Assembly (NCBI RefSeq): GCF_003471165.1
Contig: NZ_QRIL01000023.1
Coordinates: 1 to 64,000, forward strand
Length of the DNA: 64,000 nt
Source of the DNA: Ruminococcus sp. AM22-13
GTDB lineage: Bacteria; Bacillota; Clostridia; Lachnospirales; Lachnospiraceae
Direction: 5' to 3'
The notes under the pieces were generated by a model. That model saw only the letters and a program-made list of their open reading frames with translations. It did not search any database and had not been told where the DNA came from. Of the stretch, positions 8,071 to 17,060 are shown piece after piece; position 1 is the first letter of the stretch; the number at the start of each line of letters is the position of its first letter. The position numbers and the translations under genes are program-made.

Positions 8071-8091
8071 AAAAAAAGGCGGTATCCCGCC
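8071..8091 (-). terminator. Hairpin at the right end of the tnpB element
   Basis: Read on the minus strand, GGCGG-GATA-CCGCC is followed by seven T, a good intrinsic terminator. In IS200/IS605 elements a palindrome also marks the right end, so the same structure may be the transposon end; the guide RNA of TnpB would come from this region. Confidence 0.55.
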
Positions 8092-8132
8092 TTAATTCAG
8101 ATGCTCTGGTAACTCAGTTGCCGAGTAATTCA

Positions 8133-9980
<1,848 letters not shown>

Positions 9981-9982
9981 CT

Positions 9983-10047
9983 TACTATACTATGCTGAAG
10001 GTGTTCGCGAAGTATATAAGTTTATCTATATGAAATGGAATAAATAG
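9983..10047 (+). pseudogene. Short coding tail in the intron 3' exon
   Basis: Directly after the intron an open frame of about 20 codons reads YYAEGVREVYKFIYMKWNK and stops at 10045-10047, right where a terminator begins. It looks like the C-terminal end of a gene that was interrupted or truncated. No upstream part was found on the 5' side of the intron, and the family is not recognised. Confidence 0.3.
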
Positions 10048-10112
10048 TCGATTTTCTGATACTGATTGAGAGTAAAGACTCTTTCACGTGACGTTCAAAA
10101 AATCGACTTTTT
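10046..10112 (+). terminator. Intrinsic terminator after the group II intron
   Basis: AGTCGATTTT pairs with AAAATCGACT across a long loop and is followed by TTTTATC. It also overlaps the stop of the short coding tail, as expected for a gene end. Confidence 0.6.
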
Positions 10113-10185
10113 ATCTTGGATAATTCAGTGGAATCTCCTGCTTCAATTATGAAAACATTAAGTGATGAACGGAGATTTACTGATA

Positions 10186-10297
10186 TTTTTATAGCAATTC
10201 CAGAAAATAATGCAATTAAGACAGTTCAGCATTTTCCTGTCTTTCGTGCTTTGCAGGAGTGCATTAGTTGCATTGTTTTCTGGGATTATAAAAGAAA
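10186..10297. repeat. Long imperfect inverted repeat upstream of the TRIC gene
   Basis: CCAGAAAATAATGCAATTA (10200-10218) and TAGTTGCATTGTTTTCTGG (10265-10283) are inverted copies matching at 17 of 19 positions, and similarity extends outward through TTTTATA-type sequence to about 30 bases per arm. Inner arms AGACAG and CTGTCT add a second stem. It could be a miniature transposable element or a leader structure. Confidence 0.6.
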
Positions 10298-10324
10298 GAT
10301 AGGATGGGGAGTTAAAAAACAAAT

Positions 10325-10978
10325 ATGGATTATCAGTCAATTGTAACATTTGTTATGGAAATGGCCGGTTCAGTGGCGTTTGCTGCTTCCGGAGCGATGG
10401 TGGGCGTTGAACGGAATATGGATATTTTCGGCGTGAGCGTTCTGGGAGTTGCAACAGCAGTAGGCGGAGGAATGATCAGGGATATTGTTCTGGGGATCAT
10501 CCCTCCGGCTGTATTTACCAATCCTGTATATGCACTGGTGTCAGTGCTTGCTTCCTGCATTGTTTTCTTTATTTTTTATTTCAAGAGAGAATTGCTTCAG
10601 GGGCACAGGCGTGAGACCTACGATAAAATCATGCTGGCAATGGACTCTGTCGGGCTTGGGATTTTTACAGTAGTAGGAGTAAATACAGGAATCCGCCAGG
10701 GATATATGGACAATGTGTTCCTGCTTGTATTTCTTGGAACCATTACGGGAGTAGGCGGCGGTCTGCTTAGAGATATGATGGCGAGTGTACCGCCGTATAT
10801 TTTTGTAAAACATATCTATGCCTGTGCCTCCATCATTGGTGCAGTTGTATGCGTATATATGAATCGATTTGTGGGAAATGTACAGGCTATGGTAGTATCA
10901 TCAATTGTAGTGGTGCTGATCCGATATCTGGCAGCACATTACCGCTGGAATCTGCCCAGGCTGTCACCACATGAATAG
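10325..10978 (+). CDS. TRIC cation channel family membrane protein (UPF0126)
   Basis: A 217-residue protein with seven predicted membrane spans in two repeats, each carrying the glycine-rich family signature: GVATAVGGGMIRDIVLG (about residues 38-54) and GTITGVGGGLLRDMM (about 138-152). Bacterial members (YadS/YicG type) form homotrimeric monovalent-cation channels; some have been linked to glycine uptake. The second repeat ends with IRYLAAHYRWNLPRL. The ATG lacks a strong upstream Shine-Dalgarno site but GGGGAG lies 14 bases before it. Next to it on the opposite strand is a truncated flavin reductase. Confidence 0.85.
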   Translation: MDYQSIVTFVMEMAGSVAFAASGAMVGVERNMDIFGVSVLGVATAVGGGMIRDIVLGIIPPAVFTNPVYALVSVLASCIVFFIFYFKRELLQGHRRETYDKIMLAMDSVGLGIFTVVGVNTGIRQGYMDNVFLLVFLGTITGVGGGLLRDMMASVPPYIFVKHIYACASIIGAVVCVYMNRFVGNVQAMVVSSIVVVLIRYLAAHYRWNLPRLSPHE

Positions 10979-11049
10979 GAAGGATACCGTATAAAATCAG
11001 ACAGGTAATATTTAGCGCAGTCAGGCTGAGTTTGTCTGACTGTCTTTTC

Positions 11050-11399
11050 GTTCGAGGAGGAAAATTATTGATAATCGGAGCATCTACAGTTTCAGATTTT
11101 GTGGCGGTCAGACGGCTGCGGGCAAATTTATCAGGCTCGCGATTACCGGATTCTACACCGAAATAGTCAGCTTCTGTTACATGTGCGGCATCCGCGATGC
11201 TGACGGTAAATGCACCGCGTGCTTTGATATTCTGTACGGTTTTATGGGTCTCGGTAAGGTTCAATGCAACTGTGTCACGTTCCTGCATCGTACCCCAGGC
11301 AGCGTTCATTACATTGATGCTTCCGTCTTCATTATAGGTTGCAACCATCAATACAGGCATAGGAAAAATGCCTTCTGTAATATTTAATTTTTTTCTCAT
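11050..11399 (-). pseudogene. Truncated flavin reductase-like protein
   Basis: The N-terminal two thirds of an FMN-binding split-barrel flavin reductase: LNITEGIFPMPVLMVATYNE, MNAAWGTMQERDTVALNLTE, HKTVQNIKARGAFTVSIADA and YFGVESGNREPDKFARSRL are all typical. Homology ends near DAPIINNFPP (about residue 110); the open frame then runs on into unrelated sequence antisense to the TRIC gene until 10887. The C-terminal part that completes the flavin site is missing, so it is probably inactive. The start is the ATG at 11399; loss most likely came from a deletion joining the two genes tail to tail. Confidence 0.75.
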
Positions 11400-11444
11400 T
11401 ACAACAGCCCCTTTCAGATTCAATTGACAGGATAATATATCCTG

Positions 11445-11810
11445 CTATAAATGAGCAAGTTTGAAAAAATGCACAAAATTATCCTGCTAATTTCATAAAT
11501 GCTTCAAAATCATCACTTGCTTTTGCACATAGGAATAGATACTGATACTTTTCCTGATGAACGGCACTACAGATTCGATGATATCCATCTTGAAAAGATC
11601 GATATTTGCCAGTTCCTGTGACACAAATACAATGTGCCAGTGACATCAGCAGCCAGTATCTCTGTATTTCCTTTGAGAAACGGATCTGGTATGTATCCAG
11701 TGCCAGACGGTTTTTACATTGCCTGAAAAATATCTCGATCGGCCATCGACACACATAACAGGAAAAGATCTCTTTCTTTTATGCAAAATCACGAACTTGC
11801 TCATTTATAG
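11445..11810. mobile_element. Internally deleted insertion sequence with intact terminal repeats
   Basis: CTATAAATGAGCAAGTTTG (11445-11463) and CGAACTTGCTCATTTATAG (11792-11810) are terminal inverted repeats matching at 18 of 19 positions. They bound 366 bases that keep only the last 91 codons of a DDE transposase. This is the structure of a miniature, non-autonomous derivative of an IS. A clear target duplication was not found at the ends. Confidence 0.75.
11479..11754 (-). pseudogene. Transposase C-terminal fragment (DDE, IS4/IS701-like)
   Basis: A fragment of 91 codons, containing the transposase C-terminal signature RWPIEIFFRQCKNRLALDTY followed by IRFSKEIQRYWLLMSLAHCI. The glutamate of the DDE triad is probably the E in PIEIFFRQ. 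All upstream coding sequence including both catalytic aspartates is deleted; the reading frame joins directly to the left terminal repeat. Assignment to IS701 or a neighbouring IS4-group family rests on memory of this motif and is uncertain. Confidence 0.7.
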
Positions 11811-11845
11811 TGATATAAAACAACATCAATGCATGCTGAAATATG

Positions 11846-11877
11846 TAAAAAGGCAATCGTATAAAATTGCGATTGCC
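11846..11877 (-). terminator. Terminator of the agrC operon
   Basis: On the minus strand GGCAATCG pairs with CGATTGCC and is followed by TTTTTAC. It lies 13 bases beyond the agrC stop codon. Confidence 0.75.
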
Positions 11878-11889
11878 AGATTTTAATAT

Positions 11890-13188
11890 TTACTGCTTTA
11901 AGGTTAGGATTGTATGGAAGGTACCGGAATCATTATCATAATACATTTGCAAATTTCCATGGTACTGTTTTACGACTTTTTTAATGCTTTTGATTCCGAA
12001 TCCATGTCTGCCATTGTCTGATTTATGGGATATAGGAAGTCCCTCTGGATTATATACAGGGGTATTTTGGCAGGAGTTGATGAGTATGATAATAAGAAAG
12101 GGTGAATTTTCTTTCTTTTGTACGGTGAGCTCAATAAAAGAGTCTGGAATATTCTCTGCTGATTCCACTGCATTCTCCAATAAGTTACAGAATAAAGAAG
12201 TCAAATCGCGCGGATATATATGTTGTACCGTGCCGCTTCTGATGTCAGTGTGAAAAATAATGTGCTTATCATTGCAGTGGCGCTGATAGCGGCACAGAAT
12301 GGAGTTTAGCATTTCATGATCACAGAGTTTTGTGGTTTCCTTTAAGTCGGAAGATTCCATGAGTTGTTGTATATAGTCATTTATTTTATCGGAATCATTT
12401 TTTTCGTTCAGTAATCTGATTGATTGAAGATGTTTCTTTATATCGTGGATCAAAATGCTCTGGTTCTCGTTTTGTGCAAGCATCATTTCATAGTATTCAA
12501 CAGAATCGGATTCTTTCTGGAGCAGTAACTGCAAATCGGCATATTCCTGTGATCTTTTTGCGTTATATTGGTTGATTCCAAATACAAGTAGGTTGACCAG
12601 CAACAGAAAAACGGCACAGATTGTTACTAGAAAATCAACCGGTGGGGCATATGCGGTTGTTTCACCAATAGAAAGAAGAGTAAACATCATAAGAATAGAG
12701 GAAAGCGGGATGAACATCAAGAGAATTTCGGAGTGACCGTACGGTTCTTGAGCTGCTTTGTTCCCCTTGAAGAGCCAACTTAACAAGTAAACGACTGCAA
12801 AAAAGGTAATTTTGCTAAATACGGTATAAAAAACAAGTCCGACACTTGCTTCTAAGAGAAAATGGGGAAAGAATCTTGATATCATCCCCAAAACTGCAAG
12901 TTCAGATATTCCCATAATCGCTGTAAGTATAGCGGAATGGAAGAGTGCCAATAATAACTTGAGGTTAAACATTATATAGAGGAAAACAGTGTTTATCACA
13001 AAAAAACTGATAATATTCAGCCATGTTTGCCCAAGCAGGGAAAGAAAAAACAACAGTACATAAAGAACACTTAATAGAGTCAGTCTCTTTTTACCGCTAT
13101 GAGAAGGGGAAAAAAGGCTGGCGGCGTACTGCCATAAGATAACCGCTTCTGTAAAAAAACTAAAAATAAGTAAAATAATATATTCCAT
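11890..13188 (-). CDS. agrC: AgrC-like sensor histidine kinase (GHKL family)
   Basis: A 432-residue membrane sensor that would detect the cyclic peptide made by the divergent agrBD genes. About six membrane helices fill residues 1-205, as in AgrC. The cytoplasmic part has the phospho-acceptor histidine in IHDIKKHLQSI (His248), an N-box NLLENAVESA and a G-box NGRHGFGIKSIKKVV, the hallmarks of this kinase type, which lacks the usual H-box of classical kinases. It is 6 bases downstream of agrA, so both are co-transcribed. The peptide specificity cannot be predicted. Confidence 0.92.
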   Translation of the reverse strand: MEYIILLIFSFFTEAVILWQYAASLFSPSHSGKKRLTLLSVLYVLLFFLSLLGQTWLNIISFFVINTVFLYIMFNLKLLLALFHSAILTAIMGISELAVLGMISRFFPHFLLEASVGLVFYTVFSKITFFAVVYLLSWLFKGNKAAQEPYGHSEILLMFIPLSSILMMFTLLSIGETTAYAPPVDFLVTICAVFLLLVNLLVFGINQYNAKRSQEYADLQLLLQKESDSVEYYEMMLAQNENQSILIHDIKKHLQSIRLLNEKNDSDKINDYIQQLMESSDLKETTKLCDHEMLNSILCRYQRHCNDKHIIFHTDIRSGTVQHIYPRDLTSLFCNLLENAVESAENIPDSFIELTVQKKENSPFLIIILINSCQNTPVYNPEGLPISHKSDNGRHGFGIKSIKKVVKQYHGNLQMYYDNDSGTFHTILTLKQ

Positions 13189-13194
13189 TTATTT

Positions 13195-13902
13195 TCACCT
13201 CATGCTTTCCAGATATAGTAGATATGCATTTCTGAAGGAACTGTATTTCCTGCGTGTCAGGTAAGCGGTAATCTGAGGATTTGATAAATGTACGGTGGAG
13301 TGATCAAAGTCCACAATATGTTCGAAGTTAACAATAAAGCTCCGGTGTGTCTGAAAAAAACTGTTTTGGGGAAGCTTTTCCAACCAGTAATTCATATTAT
13401 GAATAGAGTCAAAGTCCTGACGGGCAGTATGTACAATTACTTTTCGCCCCTGAGCTTCTATGGCAATAATCTGCGAAGCAGGAAACGAATATACCGCCTG
13501 TTTTGTTTCCACAGGAATTTTGAGTGTAATGGAATTGTAATAAGCTAAGGCATCCTTCAGATTTCGGAAAAAACGCTGCTTATCTAGAGGTTTGGAAAGG
13601 TAACGGAATACATGAAAACGCATTGCTTCATCCAAATATTCAGAATAAGAGGTGACAACAAAAACGATCACATTTCTATTTGCTTTTTTTAATTCATTCC
13701 CAACATAGATTCCATTCATGCCAGGCATTTCGATATCCAGAAAAACAATATCCTTTTCACCTTTGTCAGTTAACAAAGCTTCACCACTGGTAAAAGAAAC
13801 TAATTCAGGACATTTTAAATGGTTGGACTCAAAGTAGGATTCGATATACTTCTTCAATTGTTCAATGATCAGAGTGTCATCATCACAAATTAAAATACGC
13901 AT
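13195..13902 (-). CDS. agrA: AgrA-like LytTR response regulator
   Basis: A 235-residue response regulator. The receiver domain (1-120) has the acidic pocket CDDD at 6-9, phosphoacceptor Asp56 in FLDIEMPGMNG, the switch Thr in VVTSYSEY and Lys in YLSKPLD. The LytTR DNA-binding domain (about 130-235) includes IIAIEAQGRKVIVHT and FFQTHRSFIVNFEHI, where the Arg/His residues usually read DNA. It is first in the agrA-agrC pair. The targets are expected to be direct repeats about one helical turn apart, and the agrBD promoter region is the obvious candidate. Confidence 0.93.
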   Translation of the reverse strand: MRILICDDDTLIIEQLKKYIESYFESNHLKCPELVSFTSGEALLTDKGEKDIVFLDIEMPGMNGIYVGNELKKANRNVIVFVVTSYSEYLDEAMRFHVFRYLSKPLDKQRFFRNLKDALAYYNSITLKIPVETKQAVYSFPASQIIAIEAQGRKVIVHTARQDFDSIHNMNYWLEKLPQNSFFQTHRSFIVNFEHIVDFDHSTVHLSNPQITAYLTRRKYSSFRNAYLLYLESMR

Positions 13903-13993
13903 TTTTTCACCTGACTTTCTAAATAGATGTATGTGTACATCTTATCACATAGAATTTCCAAATGCAAAAAATGCGTATGAAAAGACAATTTAA

Positions 13994-14323
13994 TTACAAT
14001 TTTGGTTCATTATGTGTTGCTTTGTTATTTCGTTTTACAAGCAGTTCGATAAAGTCTCCGGTAAGCTCTATGTCGGATTGATTACATAACCGTAGTTTAT
14101 CAATAATATCCTGTGGAATATTATAAGCGTGCATACTGCCGAGCAGAAGGTAGTCAGGTGTAACATTGAGTAAATTACAAATCTGAATGAAAATATCCAG
14201 ACTTGGTTTTTGCCTTCCGTTTTCGATTGATGACATATGGTTATTGGATATATTTAATCTTTCGGCAAGTTCTGCCTGTTTTATCCGTAATTCTTTTCTG
14301 CGTATTTTGATGCGGTTTCCCAT
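13994..14323 (-). CDS. XRE-family regulator next to agr
   Basis: A 109-residue Cro/CI-type protein: IKIRRKELRIKQAELAERLN and ISNNHMSSIENGRQKPSLDI form the helix-turn-helix, followed by ICNLLNVTPDYLLLGSMHAY. The 30-residue C-terminus is helical (IIDKLRLCNQSDIELTGDFI) and may mediate dimerization. It is separated from agrA by about 90 bases and shares its strand, so it may be expressed upstream of agrAC. Such regulators accompany agr loci in several Clostridia; a role in controlling the divergent agrDB promoter is inferred from position. Confidence 0.88.
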   Translation of the reverse strand: MGNRIKIRRKELRIKQAELAERLNISNNHMSSIENGRQKPSLDIFIQICNLLNVTPDYLLLGSMHAYNIPQDIIDKLRLCNQSDIELTGDFIELLVKRNNKATHNEPKL

Positions 14324-14618
14324 ACCTTCATATTGAAATTCTATTTATCCCACCTTCTTTCAGTAGAATTTTACCAATAGAACTAAATAAAAAGAAGAAT
14401 GTAACAAAGAACTATTCTGCAATATATTAAACAAACTGATATTTATATATAAATAATTCTGTATCACATATTATTTTTCGTAGAAAAGAGGGAAATTATC
14501 CAATATTGTAAAGAATCATTCCGTTCATTCCAAAGGGGTCGTTTATTTGATTAAAGTGGTATATGATTGCTTATGTGAAAATCAATGACAAATTTTAGTG
14601 GAAAGGAGAGAGGTCATT
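14324..14618. promoter_or_regulatory. Divergent intergenic region between XRE regulator and agrD
   Basis: An AT-rich spacer of 295 bases that must hold the promoters of both arms of the agr locus. A GGAAAGGAGAGAGG ribosome binding site precedes agrD. I could not assign -35/-10 boxes or LytTR direct repeats with confidence. Confidence 0.4.
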
Positions 14619-14768
14619 ATGAAGAAAGAGGTAACTAAATCGGTTGCAAAAGGAATGAAAGCAGCATTAGATGTTGTGTTACGGACAGAAGCTAACACAG
14701 CTTCTTGTCTTATCATGTATCAGCCTAAGGCACCGAAAGAATTAATGAACTACAGGAGAAACAAGTAA
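14619..14768 (+). CDS. agrD: AgrD-like cyclic lactone autoinducer pre-peptide, 49 aa
   Basis: A 49-residue precursor of a quorum-sensing peptide. An amphipathic N-terminal helix (KEVTKSVAKGMKAALDVVLR) targets it to the membrane. The core follows: ANTASCLIMY with Cys30, from which a five-residue thiolactone ring Cys-Leu-Ile-Met-Tyr would form, then the C-terminal recognition segment QPKAPKELMNYRRNK that AgrB removes (compare the P-K-E-L of staphylococcal AgrD). The gene has an AAGGAGAGAGG site and its stop overlaps the agrB start by one base (TAATG), as usual for agrD-agrB coupling, although the order agrD-agrB is reversed relative to Staphylococcus. Confidence 0.9.
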   Translation: MKKEVTKSVAKGMKAALDVVLRTEANTASCLIMYQPKAPKELMNYRRNK

Positions 14769-15352
14769 TGGAAAAATGTACAGATACAGTAGTAAATTGG
14801 ATGATCCGGTGTAATGCGATAAACGAGGCGGATAAGGAACTTTACAAGTATGCATTATATAGTTTTTTTCTATTGGTATCACCACTTATCCTTGCAGGAG
14901 TTATTGGCTTTGGCTTGGGAAGCGTAAAACACGGAGTTGCTCTTATTTTTCCGTTTGTGGTTCTGAGAAAATTTAGTGGTGGTTATCATGCAAAAAATTT
15001 GCACACTTGTATTCTTGGATCTGGTTTTCTATTGTTTCTGTGCATAATGTTATCAATGCATGTGCAATGTGATTTGAAGTTGGCAATAGCTACAGTTATT
15101 GCGTCTGTGAGCCTGATTACATTTAGTCCAATAGACAGTGAAAACAGAAGACTTGATACTAACGAGAAAAGGACATATAAAAAAACAACAGTGTTCTTCG
15201 TGATACTGTTTGGGCTGTTAGATATAGCTTTATTTTTGCTGGGAAAGTACATCTATACAATCTGTTTTTCTGTTGGGATATTACTGACAGCAGGCTTACA
15301 AGTACCTTGTATCGTAAAGAAAATGTGTAAATCGACCAAAAACAGACTGTAA
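14768..15352 (+). CDS. agrB: AgrB-like membrane peptidase
   Basis: A 194-residue integral membrane cysteine endopeptidase that cuts the C-terminal tail from AgrD and closes the thiolactone. The catalytic pair is His74 and Cys81 in GGYHAKNLHTC, exactly the family spacing. About six hydrophobic segments are present. It is translationally coupled to agrD. Together with the agrC-agrA arm it makes a complete quorum-sensing circuit, arranged divergently rather than as the single BDCA operon of Staphylococcus. Confidence 0.93.
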   Translation: MEKCTDTVVNWMIRCNAINEADKELYKYALYSFFLLVSPLILAGVIGFGLGSVKHGVALIFPFVVLRKFSGGYHAKNLHTCILGSGFLLFLCIMLSMHVQCDLKLAIATVIASVSLITFSPIDSENRRLDTNEKRTYKKTTVFFVILFGLLDIALFLLGKYIYTICFSVGILLTAGLQVPCIVKKMCKSTKNRL

Positions 15353-15382
15353 ATGTCGTTTGGTGCAAAAGGGGTTGAAATC

Positions 15383-15463
15383 ATGGCAAAAATAAAGATA
15401 ATAAAGTTTGTCATTGATTTGATCAAAGTTCTTTATTTACAGTTAATTCAGTTTGTTCATTGA
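15383..15463 (+). CDS. 26-residue amphipathic peptide, delta-hemolysin-like in size
   Basis: A short open frame 30 bases after agrB, preceded by AAGGGG at a workable distance. The product, M-A-K-I-K-I-I-K-F-V-I-D-L then IKVLYLQLIQFVH, has charged or polar residues at 5, 8, 12, 15, 20, 23 and 26 with hydrophobic residues between, which makes an amphipathic helix without a signal peptide. Length and pattern resemble staphylococcal delta-hemolysin and phenol-soluble modulins, the classic agr outputs. Similarity in sequence is not claimed. It may also be a remnant or a chance frame. Confidence 0.5.
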   Translation: MAKIKIIKFVIDLIKVLYLQLIQFVH

Positions 15464-15566
15464 AAGAGAGTGGATTCCAATGGGACAATGATAGAATTCT
15501 ATCACTTTAAATTGAGTAGTTCGGTTCGGAGTAGTTAAACGGGCATAATGGAGGTAAAAGATTAAA

Positions 15567-15950
15567 ATGACACATAAGAAAGAAGTTGTTTTTAGCTTGT
15601 TGTTTGTAATAATGGTGTTATGTACAGGCTGCAGTGATAAAGATAATGGAGATACGTCTAAAAATAACAGGACTTCAGGAGAATCATTTGTTCAAGAAGA
15701 AACTATTGAGAGTACTGACAATACAGACAATGCAGACGGCAGCTCGGCACCAACGCCAGAACTGAAAACGCCCCGAACGAAAAAGGAATTGGAAGATGCG
15801 CTTGGTACAGTGAATGAGTCGGGAAAATGGACGCCACCAGCCGGTTCTCATATAGATCCCAAAACAGGTAATATACTGAATAAAGATGGGGTCGTGGTTG
15901 GAACTACGCAGGAACCTTATAGTAAAGCACGTCCAGGTTCTCAAGGATGA
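15567..15950 (+). CDS. Small secreted lipoprotein
   Basis: A 127-residue protein with a lipoprotein signal: a basic start MTHKKEVV, a hydrophobic stretch, and the lipobox LCTGC with the lipidated Cys22. The mature part is low-complexity, rich in Ser, Thr, Asp and Asn (about 23-65), then TKKELEDALGTVNESGKWTP and a Gly/Pro-rich end. No known domain. It carries a GGAGGT site and follows the agrDB genes on the same strand, so it may belong to the agr output. Confidence 0.75.
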   Translation: MTHKKEVVFSLLFVIMVLCTGCSDKDNGDTSKNNRTSGESFVQEETIESTDNTDNADGSSAPTPELKTPRTKKELEDALGTVNESGKWTPPAGSHIDPKTGNILNKDGVVVGTTQEPYSKARPGSQG

Positions 15951-15986
15951 TGATATGGTGTAAAAAAATTATGGGAGGAAAAGATT

Positions 15987-16310
15987 ATGAAGTATATGAG
16001 AAAAAACTCATTTGTAGTGTGTTTGGTCATAAGTGCAATTCTTTTGACAAGTTCATTTGCAATGCCGGTGCTTGCTGAGGAAAATATAGGAATTGAAACA
16101 AGCTCTGTCACGAGAAGCGTACCGGGATATTACAAGTGCACAGGGTCGGATGTAAATATCAGATCAGGCCCTGGAACACAATATACAATAGTAGGCACAT
16201 TGAATTATGGCACAAAAGTATATGTATATTCTATCAGTAATGGGTGGGCCAAAATTTCTCTTGGCGGCATTTACCGTTATGTTAGTGCCGATTACCTTCG
16301 GGAGCTTTAA
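15987..16310 (+). CDS. Secreted SH3b-domain protein
   Basis: A 107-residue exported protein. It starts with a Sec signal peptide (MKYMRKNSF, hydrophobic core, likely cleavage after VLA at about residue 30). The mature part is a single bacterial SH3 domain, with VNIRSGPGTQYTIVGTLNYG and KVYVYSISNGWAKISLGG, ending in YVSADYL. Such domains bind peptidoglycan or other cell-wall components. A GGGAGGAAAAG site precedes the ATG. It ends at a strong terminator, closing the plus-strand arm that starts with agrD. Confidence 0.88.
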   Translation: MKYMRKNSFVVCLVISAILLTSSFAMPVLAEENIGIETSSVTRSVPGYYKCTGSDVNIRSGPGTQYTIVGTLNYGTKVYVYSISNGWAKISLGGIYRYVSADYLREL

Positions 16311-16356
16311 GGAAAAACATTTAATATAAACGAGGCATAGGTAAATAGCTGTATGG

Positions 16357-16396
16357 GCTGCCGCACTGAAAAGTTTGGTGCGGCAGCACTTTTATT
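16357..16396 (+). terminator. Terminator after the SH3b gene
   Basis: GCTGCCGCAC pairs perfectly with GTGCGGCAGC over an 11-base loop and is followed by ACTTTTATTT. It probably ends the plus-strand agr arm. Confidence 0.85.
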
Positions 16397-16563
16397 TACT
16401 TTTTTAATTGAAACTACAAATGGACAAATTCTAAAAAACGTCCCAAAAACAGTATTCTGTGTTTGGGTTATAAAGACAAATTTAAAATATATAGATATTT
16501 CCGGTGGTTCGTGGTATGATAAAAATAGAAACAAAAGTGCTATTTCAAGAAAGGGTGATGGTT

Positions 16564-16722
16564 ATGGCATTGGCACAGGCAATAAAATCCCATGAACCAA
16601 CTTATACAATCAATGATGCAATGGATGTTCTTTTGTCAAGGCTGGATGAAGCCATTGATGATATGGAAAGTGACAGAGTGCAGATAGTGGAAGAAGCATG
16701 GGCAGAAATTGATGCAATATAA
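16564..16722 (+). CDS. RelB/Phd-like antitoxin
   Basis: A 52-residue acidic protein (MALAQAIKSHEPTYTINDAM, then LLSRLDEAIDDMESDRVQIVEEAWAEIDAI) followed 9 bases later by a broken toxin gene, the layout of a type II toxin-antitoxin pair. The C-terminal acidic helix is typical of antitoxins that wrap RelE/ParE toxins. Start at 16564 is favoured because AAAGGG lies 8 bases upstream; ATG at 16558 is also possible. Confidence 0.7.
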   Translation: MALAQAIKSHEPTYTINDAMDVLLSRLDEAIDDMESDRVQIVEEAWAEIDAI

Positions 16723-16731
16723 GGGGTACGG

Positions 16732-16951
16732 ATGGAAAAAAGAAAATACAAAGTTGTAATTGCCCAGAGCGGCAAGCTGGATGTGAAGGAAAAAAGAAAT
16801 ATATCCTTCAGCAATTTAAATACCGGGAGTATGCAGAGGATTTTTCCCAAAAGATTAAAAAGCGGTTCTTGCACTTGACACACTTCCTACCAGATATAAT
16901 ACAATAGGCTTCCGATATCGTGGCTATGATATTTACATGAAATATACTGCC
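16732..16951 (+). pseudogene. RelE/ParE-type toxin, frameshifted
   Basis: The intended protein can be pieced together from three frames: MEKRKYKVVIAQSGKLDVKE in the first, then KKYILQQFKYREYAEDFSQK in the second, then LALDTLPTRYNTIGFRYRGY and DIYMKY in the third. This is a ParE/RelE-like toxin of the usual length, interrupted by a shift after the A-rich GAAGGAAAAAAG stretch and a second one near 16862. The gene is thus dead while the antitoxin frame is intact, a common decay state of such loci. Confidence 0.75.
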
Positions 16952-16993
16952 TGTTTTTTAACGCCATTGGAATTGTTAGAAAGAAAGATTAAA

Positions 16994-17034
16994 ATAAGAG
17001 ACACCAGCAATCAATACGCTGATGTCTCTTATTA
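16994..17034. terminator. Bidirectional terminator between toxin remnant and amt
   Basis: AATAAGAGACACCAGC pairs with GCTGATGTCTCTTATT over a 9-base loop with T/A-rich flanks on both sides. It can end transcripts from the left as well as the amt transcript from the right. Confidence 0.75.
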
Positions 17035-17060
17035 ATATTACCTGATTGTTGATAAATAAT

